A stretch of DNA of 64,000 nt from Cyanobium sp. C1_MAG_00004 (GCA_027486935.1 JAIXOF010000028.1:1-64000); one strand, 5' to 3'. Numbered from the stretch's first letter, positions 47,401 through 55,032 are shown. A program made the numbers and translations. Notes: a model not told the origin generated them from the letters alone.

Positions 47401-47761
47401 CGCCCCGATGCTGCAACCAGTGGCGCAGGGGGGCCGCCTGGGGCTGCTCCACCAGTTGAGGCAGCAGCTCCAGCACCGGCCAGACCAACGCACTGGCGCG
47501 CCAGGGGTCTGCGGCATCGGATGGCTCGTCCAGCAGGGCCGCCACCAACCGCCGCAGCTGGGCCCCCGGAAATGGAAAGCGAATGTTGGCGGCAATGCCG
47601 CCCAGCCCGACGGCCAGCTGCTCGCCCAACCAACGACTGGTGGGCCAGGTGTTGACCACCACCTCGATCTGTTCGAACGGGTCCGGGGGCTCCAGCCGCA
47701 ACTGGGTGGCCAGCAGCTCGGCCAGCAGCTCGGCCCGGTTGCCCCGATAGACGGTTAACAA
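44450..47761 (-). CDS. recC: RecBCD subunit RecC (Chi recognition)
   Basis: Protein of 1103 residues from TTG 47761. RecC start features: YRGNRAELLAELLA and EQIEVVVNTWPTSRWLGEQLAVGLGGIAANIRFPFPG (here given in parts: VVVNTWPTSRWL, AANIRFPFP). It has inactive helicase-like domains and a nuclease-like C-terminal fold. The Chi-recognising channel cannot be checked from sequence alone. Near residue 155-175 there is a low-complexity stretch of Gly/Gln/Asp (WWQGQDQGQGQG, then QDQDQDHQQ) coded by hexamer-like repeats around 47240-47295. First gene of the operon. Confidence 0.95.
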   Translation of the reverse strand: MLTVYRGNRAELLAELLATQLRLEPPDPFEQIEVVVNTWPTSRWLGEQLAVGLGGIAANIRFPFPGAQLRRLVAALLDEPSDAADPWRASALVWPVLELLPQLVEQPQAAPLRHWLQHRGEAPGQLDLARWQLGRAIADALDDYALYRPDQLALWWQGQDQGQGQGQDQDQDHQQGWQPLLLTLLRQRLGVEPFGLRVQRAIARLRRGQLPAGVLPQRLRLFGLSAMAPVQVQLLQALSAHLPVDLYLLTPCRDLWQRCTDRRRQLSDAVALQQPLAGDWLLAAPGLDARFGRLGAEFQQLLEGTGESQLGVSREHDLFFAAAAVHRGEGPAPLLAQLQQQLADPDQSLVLERGRGDASLEFHPCPGRLRQVQIVRDRVLQLLAADPTLEPRDVLVMTPEVDALAPLLASVFADQDATGVPLPWRLTDRSQQSEADLSRTLLQLLQLAGERFTASALEQLLERPCLGQAFGLERDQIQALNQQLQQLGFRWGLDARERGGCASGSLAWACDRLLLGLVLPAQPGLAPGDTAPQPLGLELELLGRWLHLLGRLRHWLGQLRRPRTSAAWAELLGAMLRDLFGEGGSAVSDQAWELPQLLAAIDDWQQVAAGCELELTAAVVAAVLDERLSADSGRFGHRSGALTVSALEPMRAIPHRVIVLLGLDAGVFPRQRQRPGFHLLEQQRRLGDPNPADQDRYVLLEALLSARDHLLICWSSRDERTGEPLPPATPVRQWLEWLQSQLPCGGTGLVVQHAASSLDRSNFEPASERPPSSCDRRLLRARRLLDNPAAVPPLLPLAGPRIEPVAALQSAPVEAEPYERLRDWLVAPQRQWLRGLGLAPREWAELIDDLDALALAEQQRAALLRPALDELLDPDDSDPAAAFELAEPDGWLRRWRGRALLPPLGGGVLEAATLAQRWCTVQQQLESLGVPQWCQANWGPWQQRLHWRGQTVVLVHHARDRSRHRLALWLQLLLAAAAGQQPQGAVLLARGAKGFGVQLALAPPAEAAAQAELERLGGLQQQWHGRCWPVPPETGWALVTAGEAKAITTWEGSPQQPGERAEPEQALCFGADLNGSELLAAEAGRERTELAAALLAPLLEQVR

Positions 47762-47786
47762 GGAAGGGCGACCGGCAACACGGTGC

Positions 47787-48452
47787 TCAGCCAGCCGAGC
47801 TGGTGGACGCCGAACGGGGCCGGTCGATGTTGGCCGTCCAGGGGCGCAGCCCGGGCACCTGACGCACCGCAGCTGTCTCGGGGCAGTAGGCGCTCAGCTC
47901 ACCGCCATAACAGGCACCGGTGTCGACCATGACGATGTGATGCAGGCGACGCACGGCCGAACCAGGCGTGTGACCGATGACCGCCGTACCGAAGCGACCG
48001 TCATAGGCCTGCCAGAACGGCAGACGAATGCTCAGATGGGGCTGCCAGCTGAGGGGGTCAAAGCCCGCATGGGTGGCAACCCAGCCGTCACCCCAGTAGG
48101 CCAACGGCAGGCTTTCGAGCCGTTCCAGCCAGCTGCGGCAGAGGCGTTCACCCAGCTGCCGGTAGGTGTCACAACCAGCCAGACCGCTCTGACCGCGCCA
48201 ATGGCCTCGGCGCAGAGCCTGAATCAGATCGGCCTCGTGGTTGCCCTGCAACCAGACACAACGGCCGCTGCTGACCAGATCCCAGGCCAGGTCCATCGTC
48301 TCGGCGATACGGGGACCGCGGTTGATGACATCGCCGCAGAGGACCAATCTGTCGCCACGGGGCAGCCTGTCGACAAGCTCTGACAGGGATTGGGCGCAAC
48401 CATGCACATCTCCGATGACCCAGTGGCGCTGGGTTGGACTGACGGGCGTCAT
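47787..48452 (-). CDS. PPP-family serine/threonine protein phosphatase
   Basis: Protein of 221 residues. PPP metal motifs are complete: WVIGDVHGCAQSL (GDxHG), LCGDVINRGPRI (GDxxDRG, with Asn instead of Asp) and WLQGNHEADLI (GNHE). ATHAGFDPLS and VIGHTPGS give the later His ligands. It is shorter than eukaryotic PPP enzymes and resembles PrpA/PphA of enterobacteria. The D-to-N change in the second motif is notable, since that Asp bridges the two metal ions. Separated from recC by 25 bases; could be part of the same transcript as its first gene. Confidence 0.9.
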   Translation of the reverse strand: MTPVSPTQRHWVIGDVHGCAQSLSELVDRLPRGDRLVLCGDVINRGPRIAETMDLAWDLVSSGRCVWLQGNHEADLIQALRRGHWRGQSGLAGCDTYRQLGERLCRSWLERLESLPLAYWGDGWVATHAGFDPLSWQPHLSIRLPFWQAYDGRFGTAVIGHTPGSAVRRLHHIVMVDTGACYGGELSAYCPETAAVRQVPGLRPWTANIDRPRSASTSSAG

Positions 48453-48591
48453 CAGAGAGATGCGTTATCTGAAGTTTGCCTGCGGCCCCCCCGACCTGTC
48501 ATCCCCCTGAAGCAGTGTGTGGAGGACAACACAACGCTGGTGTCCAGGGTTACGGTCGATGGCCTGACAAAGGTCCGATGGGGCCAGCCTG

Positions 48592-48957
48592 ATGAGCCCG
48601 GCAGAGCCCACTTCAGATCCACGCCAGCTACCTGTCGGCCAGCGGGTGAGCCTGCTGGTGAAGGCCCTGGACGGCGCCCAGCGCACCAATGAGGCCCTGG
48701 CCCGCTGCAGTGATGGCGAGGCGATGCTCGATGTTCTGCTTGATGCCTCGTCCAAGCTCGGCCTGGGTCTGAGCCGGCGGGACCTGGCCGACACGCCGCC
48801 GATCCGCGATTGGATCTGGTGGAAGAACAAGCAGGCCCTGCTCACCATCGGCGACGACAAGCCCCGCTACCAGCAGGACGGTGGCCAGGGCCAAGACTCA
48901 GCACGGGCTGACGCGGGCCCGAACACGCCGCGCAAACGATTCCTCGGCCTGTTCTGA
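48592..48957 (+). CDS. Hypothetical cyanobacterial protein, Nif11-like central helix region
   Basis: Protein of 121 residues. DGEAMLDVLLDASSKLGLGLSRRDLADTP resembles the helical Nif11-type leader domain (a fragment of 'helix, then G-x-x-L-S-x-x-D-L'), and WIWWKNKQALLTI follows. The C-terminal tail is charged, Gly/Gln/Asp-rich. No double-Gly cleavage site for peptide maturation is visible, so it is not a typical RiPP precursor. The function is unknown. Divergent from the phosphatase gene, with 139 bases between the starts. Confidence 0.55.
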   Translation: MSPAEPTSDPRQLPVGQRVSLLVKALDGAQRTNEALARCSDGEAMLDVLLDASSKLGLGLSRRDLADTPPIRDWIWWKNKQALLTIGDDKPRYQQDGGQGQDSARADAGPNTPRKRFLGLF

Positions 48958-49080
48958 AGCTCACGACGACGCGAACCGTCTCCCGTTCGCCCCGCACCCG
49001 GCAAAGCGGGGGGAGGGGCTGGGGTCCGACGCGGTGTCTAGACATTGTCGATACACCATCCGCAGGAGTCAGAGGCCCCC

Positions 49081-49160
49081 TAGCGGTGACTCGCTCTACC
49101 GGTCACTCGCTCTAGCGGTCACTCGCTCTAGCGGTCACTCGCTCTAGCGGTCACTTGCCC
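49081..49160. repeat. Five tandem copies of a 16-bp unit
   Basis: The unit is TAGCGGTCACTCGCTC; copies 3 and 4 are exact, copy 1 has G for C, copy 2 has TACC, copy 5 ends CTTGCCC. Each unit holds AGCG-gtcact-CGCT, a small hairpin. The array lies in the 228-base gene-free stretch between the hypothetical gene ending at 48957 and the ycf54 stop at 49186. The period of 16 is not a multiple of 3. It may act as a terminator for ycf54 or as a slippage-prone repeat. Confidence 0.9.
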
Positions 49161-49185
49161 TGCCGCTCAGTCGGCCTCCTGCAGC

Positions 49186-49512
49186 TCAGTGCACCTCGGC
49201 GCTGGCCAGGGGGTCGGAAATGGCGGAACTGGGGGCCTCGAAACGGCCCTGCACCACGAACTCGAGGCGCAGCTTGAGAAAGGTGATGAATTTTTCGTCA
49301 GTCGACACCACCGCAGCGGCGGGCCTGGGCACAGAGGCCACCTGGGTCGCCAGTTCGGGGGCAGCGAGAAAGGCCGGACGCTTCACCAACCAGAAGTCGA
49401 TCGTCTTGCCCTGCTCGCCGTAGTTGCGCACCCGCTCGCGCAGCACCTCATCGAGGGGCTCTTCCTCGATCAGAAAGGCCTCGCTGGCCGCAACAAAGTA
49501 ATAGGTGCTCAT
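49186..49512 (-). CDS. ycf54: Ycf54 protein (Mg-protoporphyrin ester cyclase partner)
   Basis: Protein of 108 residues with the conserved Ycf54 plan: [40 protein letters not shown], the [11 protein letters not shown] segment, and [20 protein letters not shown]. Ycf54 is needed for the oxygen-dependent cyclase making the isocyclic ring of chlorophyll, with AcsF. The start overlaps the pdxJ stop by ATGA. Confidence 0.92.
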   Translation of the reverse strand: MSTYYFVAASEAFLIEEEPLDEVLRERVRNYGEQGKTIDFWLVKRPAFLAAPELATQVASVPRPAAAVVSTDEKFITFLKLRLEFVVQGRFEAPSSAISDPLASAEVH

Positions 49513-50258
49513 GGCTGGCTGCTGCCGAACAGGGGTTCCCGGCGGGGATTCTGGACCAGAGCCTTCATCTCGCTGACCGCCTGCTGCAACCCCACAGCCA
49601 GGGCCCTGGCCACGATCGTGTGGCCGATGTTGAGCTCTTCCATCCCCTCGATCGCCGCCACCGGCTCGACGTTCTGATAGGTGAGGCCGTGGCCGGCGTT
49701 GACCCGCAGGCCCAGGCTGCGAGCCACAAAAGCCCCCTCACACAGGCGCGCCAGCTGGCGGGGCTGGTCGCTCCAGCCGGCTTCGGCATAACCGCCGGTG
49801 TGCAGCTCCACCCAACGGGCACCGCTGGCGGCACAGGCTTCCAGCTGGGCCGGATCGGCGTCGACAAACAGGCTGACGCCGATTCCCCCGTCCTGCAGGC
49901 GACCCACCAGCCCCTGCATCGACTGCAGCTGGGCGGCCACATTCAGTCCACCCTCGGTGGTGACCTCCTGCCGGCGCTCGGGCACCAAGGTGACCATGTC
50001 GGGCCTGATGGCCAGGGCGATGGCCTCCATCTCGGCCGTAGCCGCCATCTCCAGATTGAGGCGGCTGCGCACCGTCTGGCGCAGCAGCTCGACGTCGCGG
50101 TCCTGGATGTGGCGGCGGTCTTCACGCAGGTGAACGGTGATGCCGTCGGCGCCCCCCAGCTCGGCCAGTAGGGCATAGGTGACCGGGTCCGGCTCCACCG
50201 TGCGGCGCGCCTGGCGCACGGTGGCGATGTGATCGATGTTGACGCCCAGGCTGGCCAT
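49509..50258 (-). CDS. pdxJ: Pyridoxine 5'-phosphate synthase
   Basis: Protein of 249 residues, normal length. TIM-barrel signatures: [66 protein letters not shown] and [13 protein letters not shown], then [13 protein letters not shown]. It condenses 1-deoxyxylulose 5-phosphate with 3-amino-2-oxopropyl phosphate in the vitamin B6 pathway. The translation start is ATG 50258. Co-transcribed with ycf54. Confidence 0.96.
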   Translation of the reverse strand: MASLGVNIDHIATVRQARRTVEPDPVTYALLAELGGADGITVHLREDRRHIQDRDVELLRQTVRSRLNLEMAATAEMEAIALAIRPDMVTLVPERRQEVTTEGGLNVAAQLQSMQGLVGRLQDGGIGVSLFVDADPAQLEACAASGARWVELHTGGYAEAGWSDQPRQLARLCEGAFVARSLGLRVNAGHGLTYQNVEPVAAIEGMEELNIGHTIVARALAVGLQQAVSEMKALVQNPRREPLFGSSQP

Positions 50259-50345
50259 GCGATTGCCCCCGTTGTGGCGATCCTATGGATGGCCCCAGCG
50301 ATGGCCACCCCAGCGACCGCCACCCTTAGGTTCGAGTTTTGGTCG

Positions 50346-51071
50346 ATGCAAGCCATGGCCTTGCTGCCGCGGGAGCAGCAGCTCTGCAACGGCATCAGCC
50401 CCTGGCTGTCGCCGCTGGCCATGGTGCTCACCCAGGATCTGGTGCTGCCGGCCTTCTTTTCCGGGCTGACTGTGCTGGATGGGGACAACCTGCCCGGCAG
50501 CGGGCCTGTCCTGCTGGCCCCCACCCACCGCTCGCGCTGGGATGCCCTGCTGCTGCCCCATGCCGCAGGCCGACGGGTTAGCGGCCGCGACTGCCGCTTC
50601 ATGGTCACCCTCGACGAAATGCAGGGGCTGCAGGGATGGGTCCTGCGGCGTCTGGGGTGCTTTGCGGTCAACCAAAGCCAGCCGTCCCTCTCCACCCTGC
50701 GCTATGCCGTTGATCTGCTCAAGGCAGGTCAGCAGCTGGTGGTCTTTCCTGAGGGGCGGATCAAGCGCGACGAGCAGACCCCGATCGCCCCGCAGCAGGG
50801 CCTGGCCCGCCTGGCCAGCCTGGCCAGCAGCCAGGGGGTGCAGGTGCCGGTCGTGCCGGTGGGCCTGGCCTATGGCCACCGGCCGGCCCGCTGGCGGGAC
50901 CGGGCCGCGGTCTGCTTTGGCCCCGCCCTGCGGGTGAACGGACAGGGCCGCGATGGCGCCCAGGCCTTCAACCGCGATCTGGCCGCAGCGATGGAACGGG
51001 CCGAGCGACGTGCCTGCAGTTCGATCGGGGCCCGTCCAGCGCTGGCCGGAGTACCCGCCGGCGCCACTTAA
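50346..51071 (+). CDS. plsC: 1-acylglycerol-3-phosphate O-acyltransferase
   Basis: Protein of 241 residues from ATG 50346; the frame is open to 50229 without a convincing start there. PlsC motifs: HRSRWD (HxxxxD catalytic block I), motif with LVVFPEGRIKRD (FPEG, block III) and VPVVPVGLAYGH (block IV). A hydrophobic stretch near the N-terminus suggests membrane contact. It acylates lysophosphatidic acid, feeding the same lipid pathway as cdsA at 6616. Divergent from pdxJ. Confidence 0.93.
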   Translation: MQAMALLPREQQLCNGISPWLSPLAMVLTQDLVLPAFFSGLTVLDGDNLPGSGPVLLAPTHRSRWDALLLPHAAGRRVSGRDCRFMVTLDEMQGLQGWVLRRLGCFAVNQSQPSLSTLRYAVDLLKAGQQLVVFPEGRIKRDEQTPIAPQQGLARLASLASSQGVQVPVVPVGLAYGHRPARWRDRAAVCFGPALRVNGQGRDGAQAFNRDLAAAMERAERRACSSIGARPALAGVPAGAT

Positions 51072-51098
51072 ACTCTGGCGATTCTTGAACCGGTTCCG

Positions 51099-51644
51099 GT
51101 GCCCCGCTTTCTTGGACTTCGTGCCACGGCCCTGGCCGGTCTGCTGAGCCTCGCCCCTGGCGCCGCGCTGCTGCTGCAGGCCCCAGACGCCCTGGCCCAG
51201 GCCGAGCCCACCAAAGCGCTCGAGGGTGCCGGCAGCCCGTTCAGCCTCAGCGCGATCAACACCCTGCTGCTGCGCGGGGATGCGGCGGCAGCCAGCGGCA
51301 ACCTCAACGAAGCCCGCCGCATTTACGACCAGGCCCGCGACGCCACCCGCCGGCTGCTGGGCTTCTACAGGGATCTGAGCGGCTCCTTCAGGGGCCTGGA
51401 TGCCCGCATTCCCCGCGAAATGGACAACAAGGGCCGCGAAGCCCTCGAGACCATGGCCAAGGCCAACCTGCGTCTTGCAGCCGTGTTCCGCCGCCAGAAC
51501 CAGCCCGAGGTGGCCGTGCCGCTGCTGGTCGAAGTGGTCAAGGTGATGACCCCCGCCAGCGAAGACGGCCGCAAGGCCTACCAGCAGCTGGTCGAGCTCG
51601 GATTTGCCGCCACGCCCTACGCGGCACCGACCAGCGGCAGCTGA
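51099..51644 (+). CDS. Exported protein of unknown function
   Basis: Protein of 181 residues from GTG 51099. A signal peptide (LRATALAGLLSLAPGAALLL, then Ala-Leu-Ala cleavage region) is followed by a helical, TPR-like body: LLLRGDAAAASGNLNEARRIYDQARDAT. No catalytic motif. Predicted in the periplasm or lumen. It starts 27 bases after plsC and could be co-transcribed with it. Confidence 0.75.
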   Translation: MPRFLGLRATALAGLLSLAPGAALLLQAPDALAQAEPTKALEGAGSPFSLSAINTLLLRGDAAAASGNLNEARRIYDQARDATRRLLGFYRDLSGSFRGLDARIPREMDNKGREALETMAKANLRLAAVFRRQNQPEVAVPLLVEVVKVMTPASEDGRKAYQQLVELGFAATPYAAPTSGS

Positions 51645-51680
51645 TCAGCTTTTAGATTCAGCCCCGAACGTCAGAGCCGC

Positions 51681-51914
51681 ATGGTTCAGCCCGACCAGGT
51701 CCGGCAGGCAATTCAGAACGCCCTGCCCGATGCCACCGTCGATGTCGAGGACCTCACCGGCGGTGGTGATCACCTGCAGGTGAAGGTTGTCTCCACTGCC
51801 TTTGCAGGCCGCAGCAGGGTTCAGCAGCACCAGATGGTCTATCGCGCCCTCAAGCTGGAACTGGCCAGCGAAGCGATCCACGCCCTGGCCCTGCAGACCA
51901 CCACCCCGGCCTGA
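51681..51914 (+). CDS. bolA: BolA-family protein
   Basis: Protein of 77 residues, the short BolA form. Typical segments: [20 protein letters not shown], and the conserved [12 protein letters not shown] with the H-x-x-V-Y motif. BolA proteins form [2Fe-2S]-bridged complexes with monothiol glutaredoxins, and the gene for such a partner starts 25 bases downstream (51940). The pair is expected to serve iron-sulfur trafficking or iron sensing. Confidence 0.93.
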   Translation: MVQPDQVRQAIQNALPDATVDVEDLTGGGDHLQVKVVSTAFAGRSRVQQHQMVYRALKLELASEAIHALALQTTTPA

Positions 51915-51939
51915 CCCCCCTACCCACCAGTCGTCGACC

Positions 51940-52263
51940 ATGGATTCCCAGATTCAGCAACGCATCGAAGGACTGATTGCCAGCAGCCCGGTGTTCGTGT
52001 TCATGAAGGGCACCAAGCTGATGCCGCAATGCGGTTTTTCGAACAATGTCGTGCAGATCCTGCATGCCGTTGGGGTGCCGTTCGAGACATTCGATGTGCT
52101 GTCGGACATGGAAGTCCGCCAGGGCATCAAGGATTTTTCCGATTGGCCGACGATCCCTCAGGTCTACGTCAAGGGTGAGTTCCTGGGGGGCAGCGACATC
52201 CTGATCGAGATGTACAACTCGGGTGAGCTGCGCGAAAAGCTGGAGATCGCCCTGGCCTCCTGA
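51940..52263 (+). CDS. grxD: Monothiol glutaredoxin (Grx4/Grx3 type)
   Basis: Protein of 107 residues from ATG 51940. The active site is MPQCGFSNN (CGFS). VFVFMKGTKL is the first strand with the glutathione-binding Lys, WPTIPQVYVKGEFLGGSDIL the TVP-like cis-Pro and glycine region. It transfers [2Fe-2S] clusters. The adjacent upstream bolA supports a functional pair. Confidence 0.96.
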   Translation: MDSQIQQRIEGLIASSPVFVFMKGTKLMPQCGFSNNVVQILHAVGVPFETFDVLSDMEVRQGIKDFSDWPTIPQVYVKGEFLGGSDILIEMYNSGELREKLEIALAS

Positions 52264-52284
52264 GCCACGGCGACCCTGATCAGG

Positions 52285-52563
52285 TCAGTACCTCCCGGTC
52301 TCGAACCCGGTTTCGTAAAGACTGCGGGGATCGCCATCGGGCCCCACAAAGCTGGAAGGATCAAGAATCCAACGGTCGATCAGCTCCTCAAGACGCCGCT
52401 GGGACAACGGATCCAGAACGGCCGTGCGCCGCAGGGCATGCAGGTAGCCGTCGGCGTACAGACGCAGCTCAGCCGGGCTGTGGTAGCGCTGAGCCAGGTC
52501 CTGACAGGCGTCACAGAGCGACTGGAAATGTCTGATCGCGTCGGGATGCTGCAGTGCGGTCAT
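52285..52563 (-). CDS. DUF6761-like small protein
   Basis: Protein of 92 residues from ATG 52563 (ATG 52587 would add eight residues). Helical, without membrane segment: HFQSLCDACQDLAQRYHSPA, LRLYADGYLHALRRTAVLDP, RRLEELIDRWILDPSSF. The pattern R-L-Y-x-D-G-Y-L-x-A-L-R is what is seen in small cyanobacterial proteins of the DUF6761 type, from memory; the family name is thus an inference. Function unknown. Confidence 0.7.
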   Translation of the reverse strand: MTALQHPDAIRHFQSLCDACQDLAQRYHSPAELRLYADGYLHALRRTAVLDPLSQRRLEELIDRWILDPSSFVGPDGDPRSLYETGFETGRY

Positions 52564-52721
52564 GCCGGGGCTGAACCCTGACCCCATTGTGGTCGATCGG
52601 TGCCCCTGTGGGGAGACGCGGTGCCACGTGCCAGATCGAAAGGCATCGCCTGATACCGGAATCGTCTGGAATTGCCCGTTAGCGTGGACCAATCGACAGG
52701 ACCCTGCGGTTCATCCCACCC

Positions 52722-53498
52722 ATGGATCAGCCGCTTGCCAGCGCACCCGGCCTCAACCAACCCAAACGGGTGCTAGTGGTCGATCCCCACGCCACCCTGC
52801 GCACCGTGCTGGCCCAGCGCCTGCGGCAGGACGGTCTCCTGGCTGCCGCTGTTGGCAGTGCCCGCGAGGCTCTCGAGGTCTGCCAAGACCAGTCACCCGA
52901 CCTACTGGTCGCTGCTGAACTGCTCGAAGAAACCTCGGCCCTGCGCCTGGCCGCCCAGCTGCGCACCCCGGTGATGGTGTTAACCGCCCGCTCGGGCACC
53001 GAACCGGTGGTCACCCTGCTGGATGCCGGTGCCGACGACGTGCTGCGCAAGCCTTTTGGCCTCGAAGAGCTGGCGGCCCGCTGCCGCACCCTGCTGCGCC
53101 GCAGCCGCACGGGTCTGCAGGAACGGGTCTGCGTGGGCCCGCTGGTGGTGCACGTGCTGCTGCGTCAGGTGACCCTGCGCGAGCAACCGGTCGAGCTGAG
53201 TCCGCGCGAATTTGCCCTGCTGTGCGCCCTGCTGATGCCGCCAGGGGTGGTGCGCAGTCGCCAGGAACTGCTGCGCATGGCATGGCCCCCGTTTAGCGGT
53301 GGCCCCCGATCGGTCGACACCCAGGTGCTCACCCTGCGCCGCAAGCTTGAGCAGGCCGGCCTGGGCGAGGGGGGCGGCATCGAGACGATGCGTCAGCAGG
53401 GCTACCGCTTCAGCCTGGAGACCCTGCCGACCGAAGCAGGCCAAGACGCTGATGCCAGCCAGGGCAGCAACACCTCACTGGCCGTGCCCCTGTCCTGA
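52722..53498 (+). CDS. OmpR-family response regulator with a degenerate receiver domain
   Basis: Protein of 258 residues. The receiver (about 15-125) keeps the first acidic residue D21, a Thr in MVLTARSG and K110 in LRKPF, but the phospho-acceptor Asp is replaced: SPDLLVAAELLE has Ala65 where the usual pattern is D/L-L-D. The second acidic pocket residue is Pro22. The winged-helix output domain (about 135-235) has ELSPREFALLCALL, SVDTQVLTLRRKLE and GYRF, so DNA binding should be intact. It therefore probably works without phosphorylation, as described for NblR-like atypical regulators. Its stop overlaps the next gene (TGATG). Confidence 0.9.
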   Translation: MDQPLASAPGLNQPKRVLVVDPHATLRTVLAQRLRQDGLLAAAVGSAREALEVCQDQSPDLLVAAELLEETSALRLAAQLRTPVMVLTARSGTEPVVTLLDAGADDVLRKPFGLEELAARCRTLLRRSRTGLQERVCVGPLVVHVLLRQVTLREQPVELSPREFALLCALLMPPGVVRSRQELLRMAWPPFSGGPRSVDTQVLTLRRKLEQAGLGEGGGIETMRQQGYRFSLETLPTEAGQDADASQGSNTSLAVPLS

Positions 53499-54106
53499 TG
53501 GATCCTGGCCTGCTTGGCGTGCTGGTGGCCCAGACCATCGCGTCTGGAGGCAACGGTCAATTTCTGCTCAACGGGGTACCGCTGCAACAGGTCACAGCCC
53601 AGCTGGTGACCTTTGTCGGGGATTGTCCGGGCGATGGCCAGGATCTGATCAACGGCACCTCCTTTCTGACCCCGGTGGCACCGGCGCCCTACCAGCGCAT
53701 CGTGATCACCAACACCGGGACGGGGGGGTACACCGACCGTGAATACGACGAACGCAGACCCAGCGCCGAACCGTTCAGCATGGGCCTGGCCAACGGACAT
53801 CACGGCAGTTTTCTGAGCCTGAGCGAGGGGCCCAACGCGTTCACCTACGTGGTACGCAACCGGATCAGCAACACCGAGCTGGGCCAGGGCACCGCCGCAC
53901 TGATGGTCACGGTCAACCGCAGCATCCGCAACCGCAGCTTCAGCCAGATCAAGGAGGAGCGTTACTGCCTGGGTGATCGCAGCAGCCGCTACGGCAAGCT
54001 CGACCAGTGCAGCGATGGTCTGATTACCGTCGAGCGCATCGGCGTGTGCCCGAATGGCGCCAGCCGCACCCTGTCGCTTGAAACGGTGCGGCTGCGGCGC
54101 TCCTGA
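53498..54106 (+). CDS. Hypothetical protein, 202 residues, possibly co-transcribed with the regulator
   Basis: Starts at ATG 53498 within the regulator stop. Mostly beta-rich with Gly and Asn; two Cys-containing segments (VTFVGDCPGDGQD; ERYCLGDRSS, DQCSDG and VCPNG) could make disulfides or bind metal. No clear signal peptide. No family recognised. Its 3' end lies 8 bases from the stop of a convergent gene. The tight coupling to the atypical regulator suggests a related role, which is inference. Confidence 0.65.
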   Translation: MDPGLLGVLVAQTIASGGNGQFLLNGVPLQQVTAQLVTFVGDCPGDGQDLINGTSFLTPVAPAPYQRIVITNTGTGGYTDREYDERRPSAEPFSMGLANGHHGSFLSLSEGPNAFTYVVRNRISNTELGQGTAALMVTVNRSIRNRSFSQIKEERYCLGDRSSRYGKLDQCSDGLITVERIGVCPNGASRTLSLETVRLRRS

Positions 54107-54113
54107 ACGGGGC

Positions 54114-54656
54114 TCAACCCTGCCGCGGCAACACCACCAGAGCCACCAGCTCACCCACCAACAGCAGGCCACTGAGCAGGGCCAACAGCTGATAGGTCCA
54201 GGCAGGGGTCAACCGGTCCACGGCCCCGGTGTCGACACCGGTGGCCGAGCCGAAACGCACCAGGAAATCGTCGAAACGCACGATCCGCTGCGGCAACAGG
54301 AAGGCTCCACCGGCACCCTGCTGGCGCACGTAGAACACCCGACCGCCCTGGCTGGTGGCCACCGGGGTCAAACCGCCGACCTGGTCGAGGCGCAGGCTCC
54401 AGCCGCGCCGCAGCAACCAGCTGCACCAACGGGGATAACCGACGCTGATCACTTCAGCATCCAACCGCACAATCTCACTGGTGAGTGCCACGACCAACAC
54501 CAGCCCCAGGACCAGGGCGATCACCAGGATCAGGGTCAGACCAGGGGGCGCCAGCAGCGGCAGCGGCAGCACCAGGGCCAGGTACAGGGTGATGAGGGTC
54601 AGACGGATCAGTGGCGCCATCCCGTAGGTGGCGGCCGCAGCGGCGGTCGGGTTCAA
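54114..54656 (-). CDS. Membrane protein of unknown function
   Basis: Protein of 180 residues from TTG 54656 (TTGA overlap with the upstream gene; ATG 54620 is an alternative). Two helices at the N-terminus (LIRLTLITLYLALVLPLPLL, LILVIALVLGLVLVVALTSE), a soluble beta-rich middle part (LDAEVISVGYPRWCSWLLRR, FDDFLVRFG), and one C-terminal helix (LLALLSGLLLVGELVALVVL). The middle part is PH-like in pattern, but the assignment is weak. Function unknown. Confidence 0.6.
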   Translation of the reverse strand: MNPTAAAAATYGMAPLIRLTLITLYLALVLPLPLLAPPGLTLILVIALVLGLVLVVALTSEIVRLDAEVISVGYPRWCSWLLRRGWSLRLDQVGGLTPVATSQGGRVFYVRQQGAGGAFLLPQRIVRFDDFLVRFGSATGVDTGAVDRLTPAWTYQLLALLSGLLLVGELVALVVLPRQG

Positions 54657-54946
54657 CGGTCGTCCGGCGAACCGGGCAGGGGCTCGACCAGGCTGGGGGG
54701 GGTGTAGCGACCGCTGAACACCTCCTGCTCCCGACCCTTCCAGAACTCTCCCAGACGCATCAGGTCTGCATGCGCCTCGGCCAGACGGGCCACGTACTCG
54801 CACGGATCCATGGTGTCCTTGGCCTCCTTGAGCTTGGTCAGCCGCAGCATCTGCAACATCCACGGCTTGCTCAGCTCGCCCCGCTGCTCGAGATAGCGGG
54901 CCAGCTCGGCGGCGCTGGGGGTGGAGGGACCCGGGGCTGAACCCAT
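54653..54946 (-). CDS. Small hypothetical protein
   Basis: Protein of 97 residues from ATG 54946 (TTG 54955 also possible). Helical and charged: AAELARYLEQRGELSKPWML, LRLTKLKEAKDTMDPCEYVA, RLAEAHADLMRLGEFWKG, then a Pro-rich tail. No known domain or membrane segment. It overlaps the next gene by TTGA; 86 bases separate it from the divergent EF-hand/ERV gene. Confidence 0.65.
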   Translation of the reverse strand: MGSAPGPSTPSAAELARYLEQRGELSKPWMLQMLRLTKLKEAKDTMDPCEYVARLAEAHADLMRLGEFWKGREQEVFSGRYTPPSLVEPLPGSPDDR

Positions 54947-55032
54947 GGTGATCAAGCGTTCAAAGACCAGCCTATGGAGAGCTGTCCTCCCGCCGTGAAA
55001 CCCCGGTACGATCCGGTCAGAGACAGGGTTCC

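Noticed and set aside
48990-49011. CCCCGC and GCGGGG hairpin after the hypothetical gene at 48592-48957, as a terminator.
   Set aside because: No T-run and only a 6-bp stem in a GC-rich genome; not strong enough for a separate feature.
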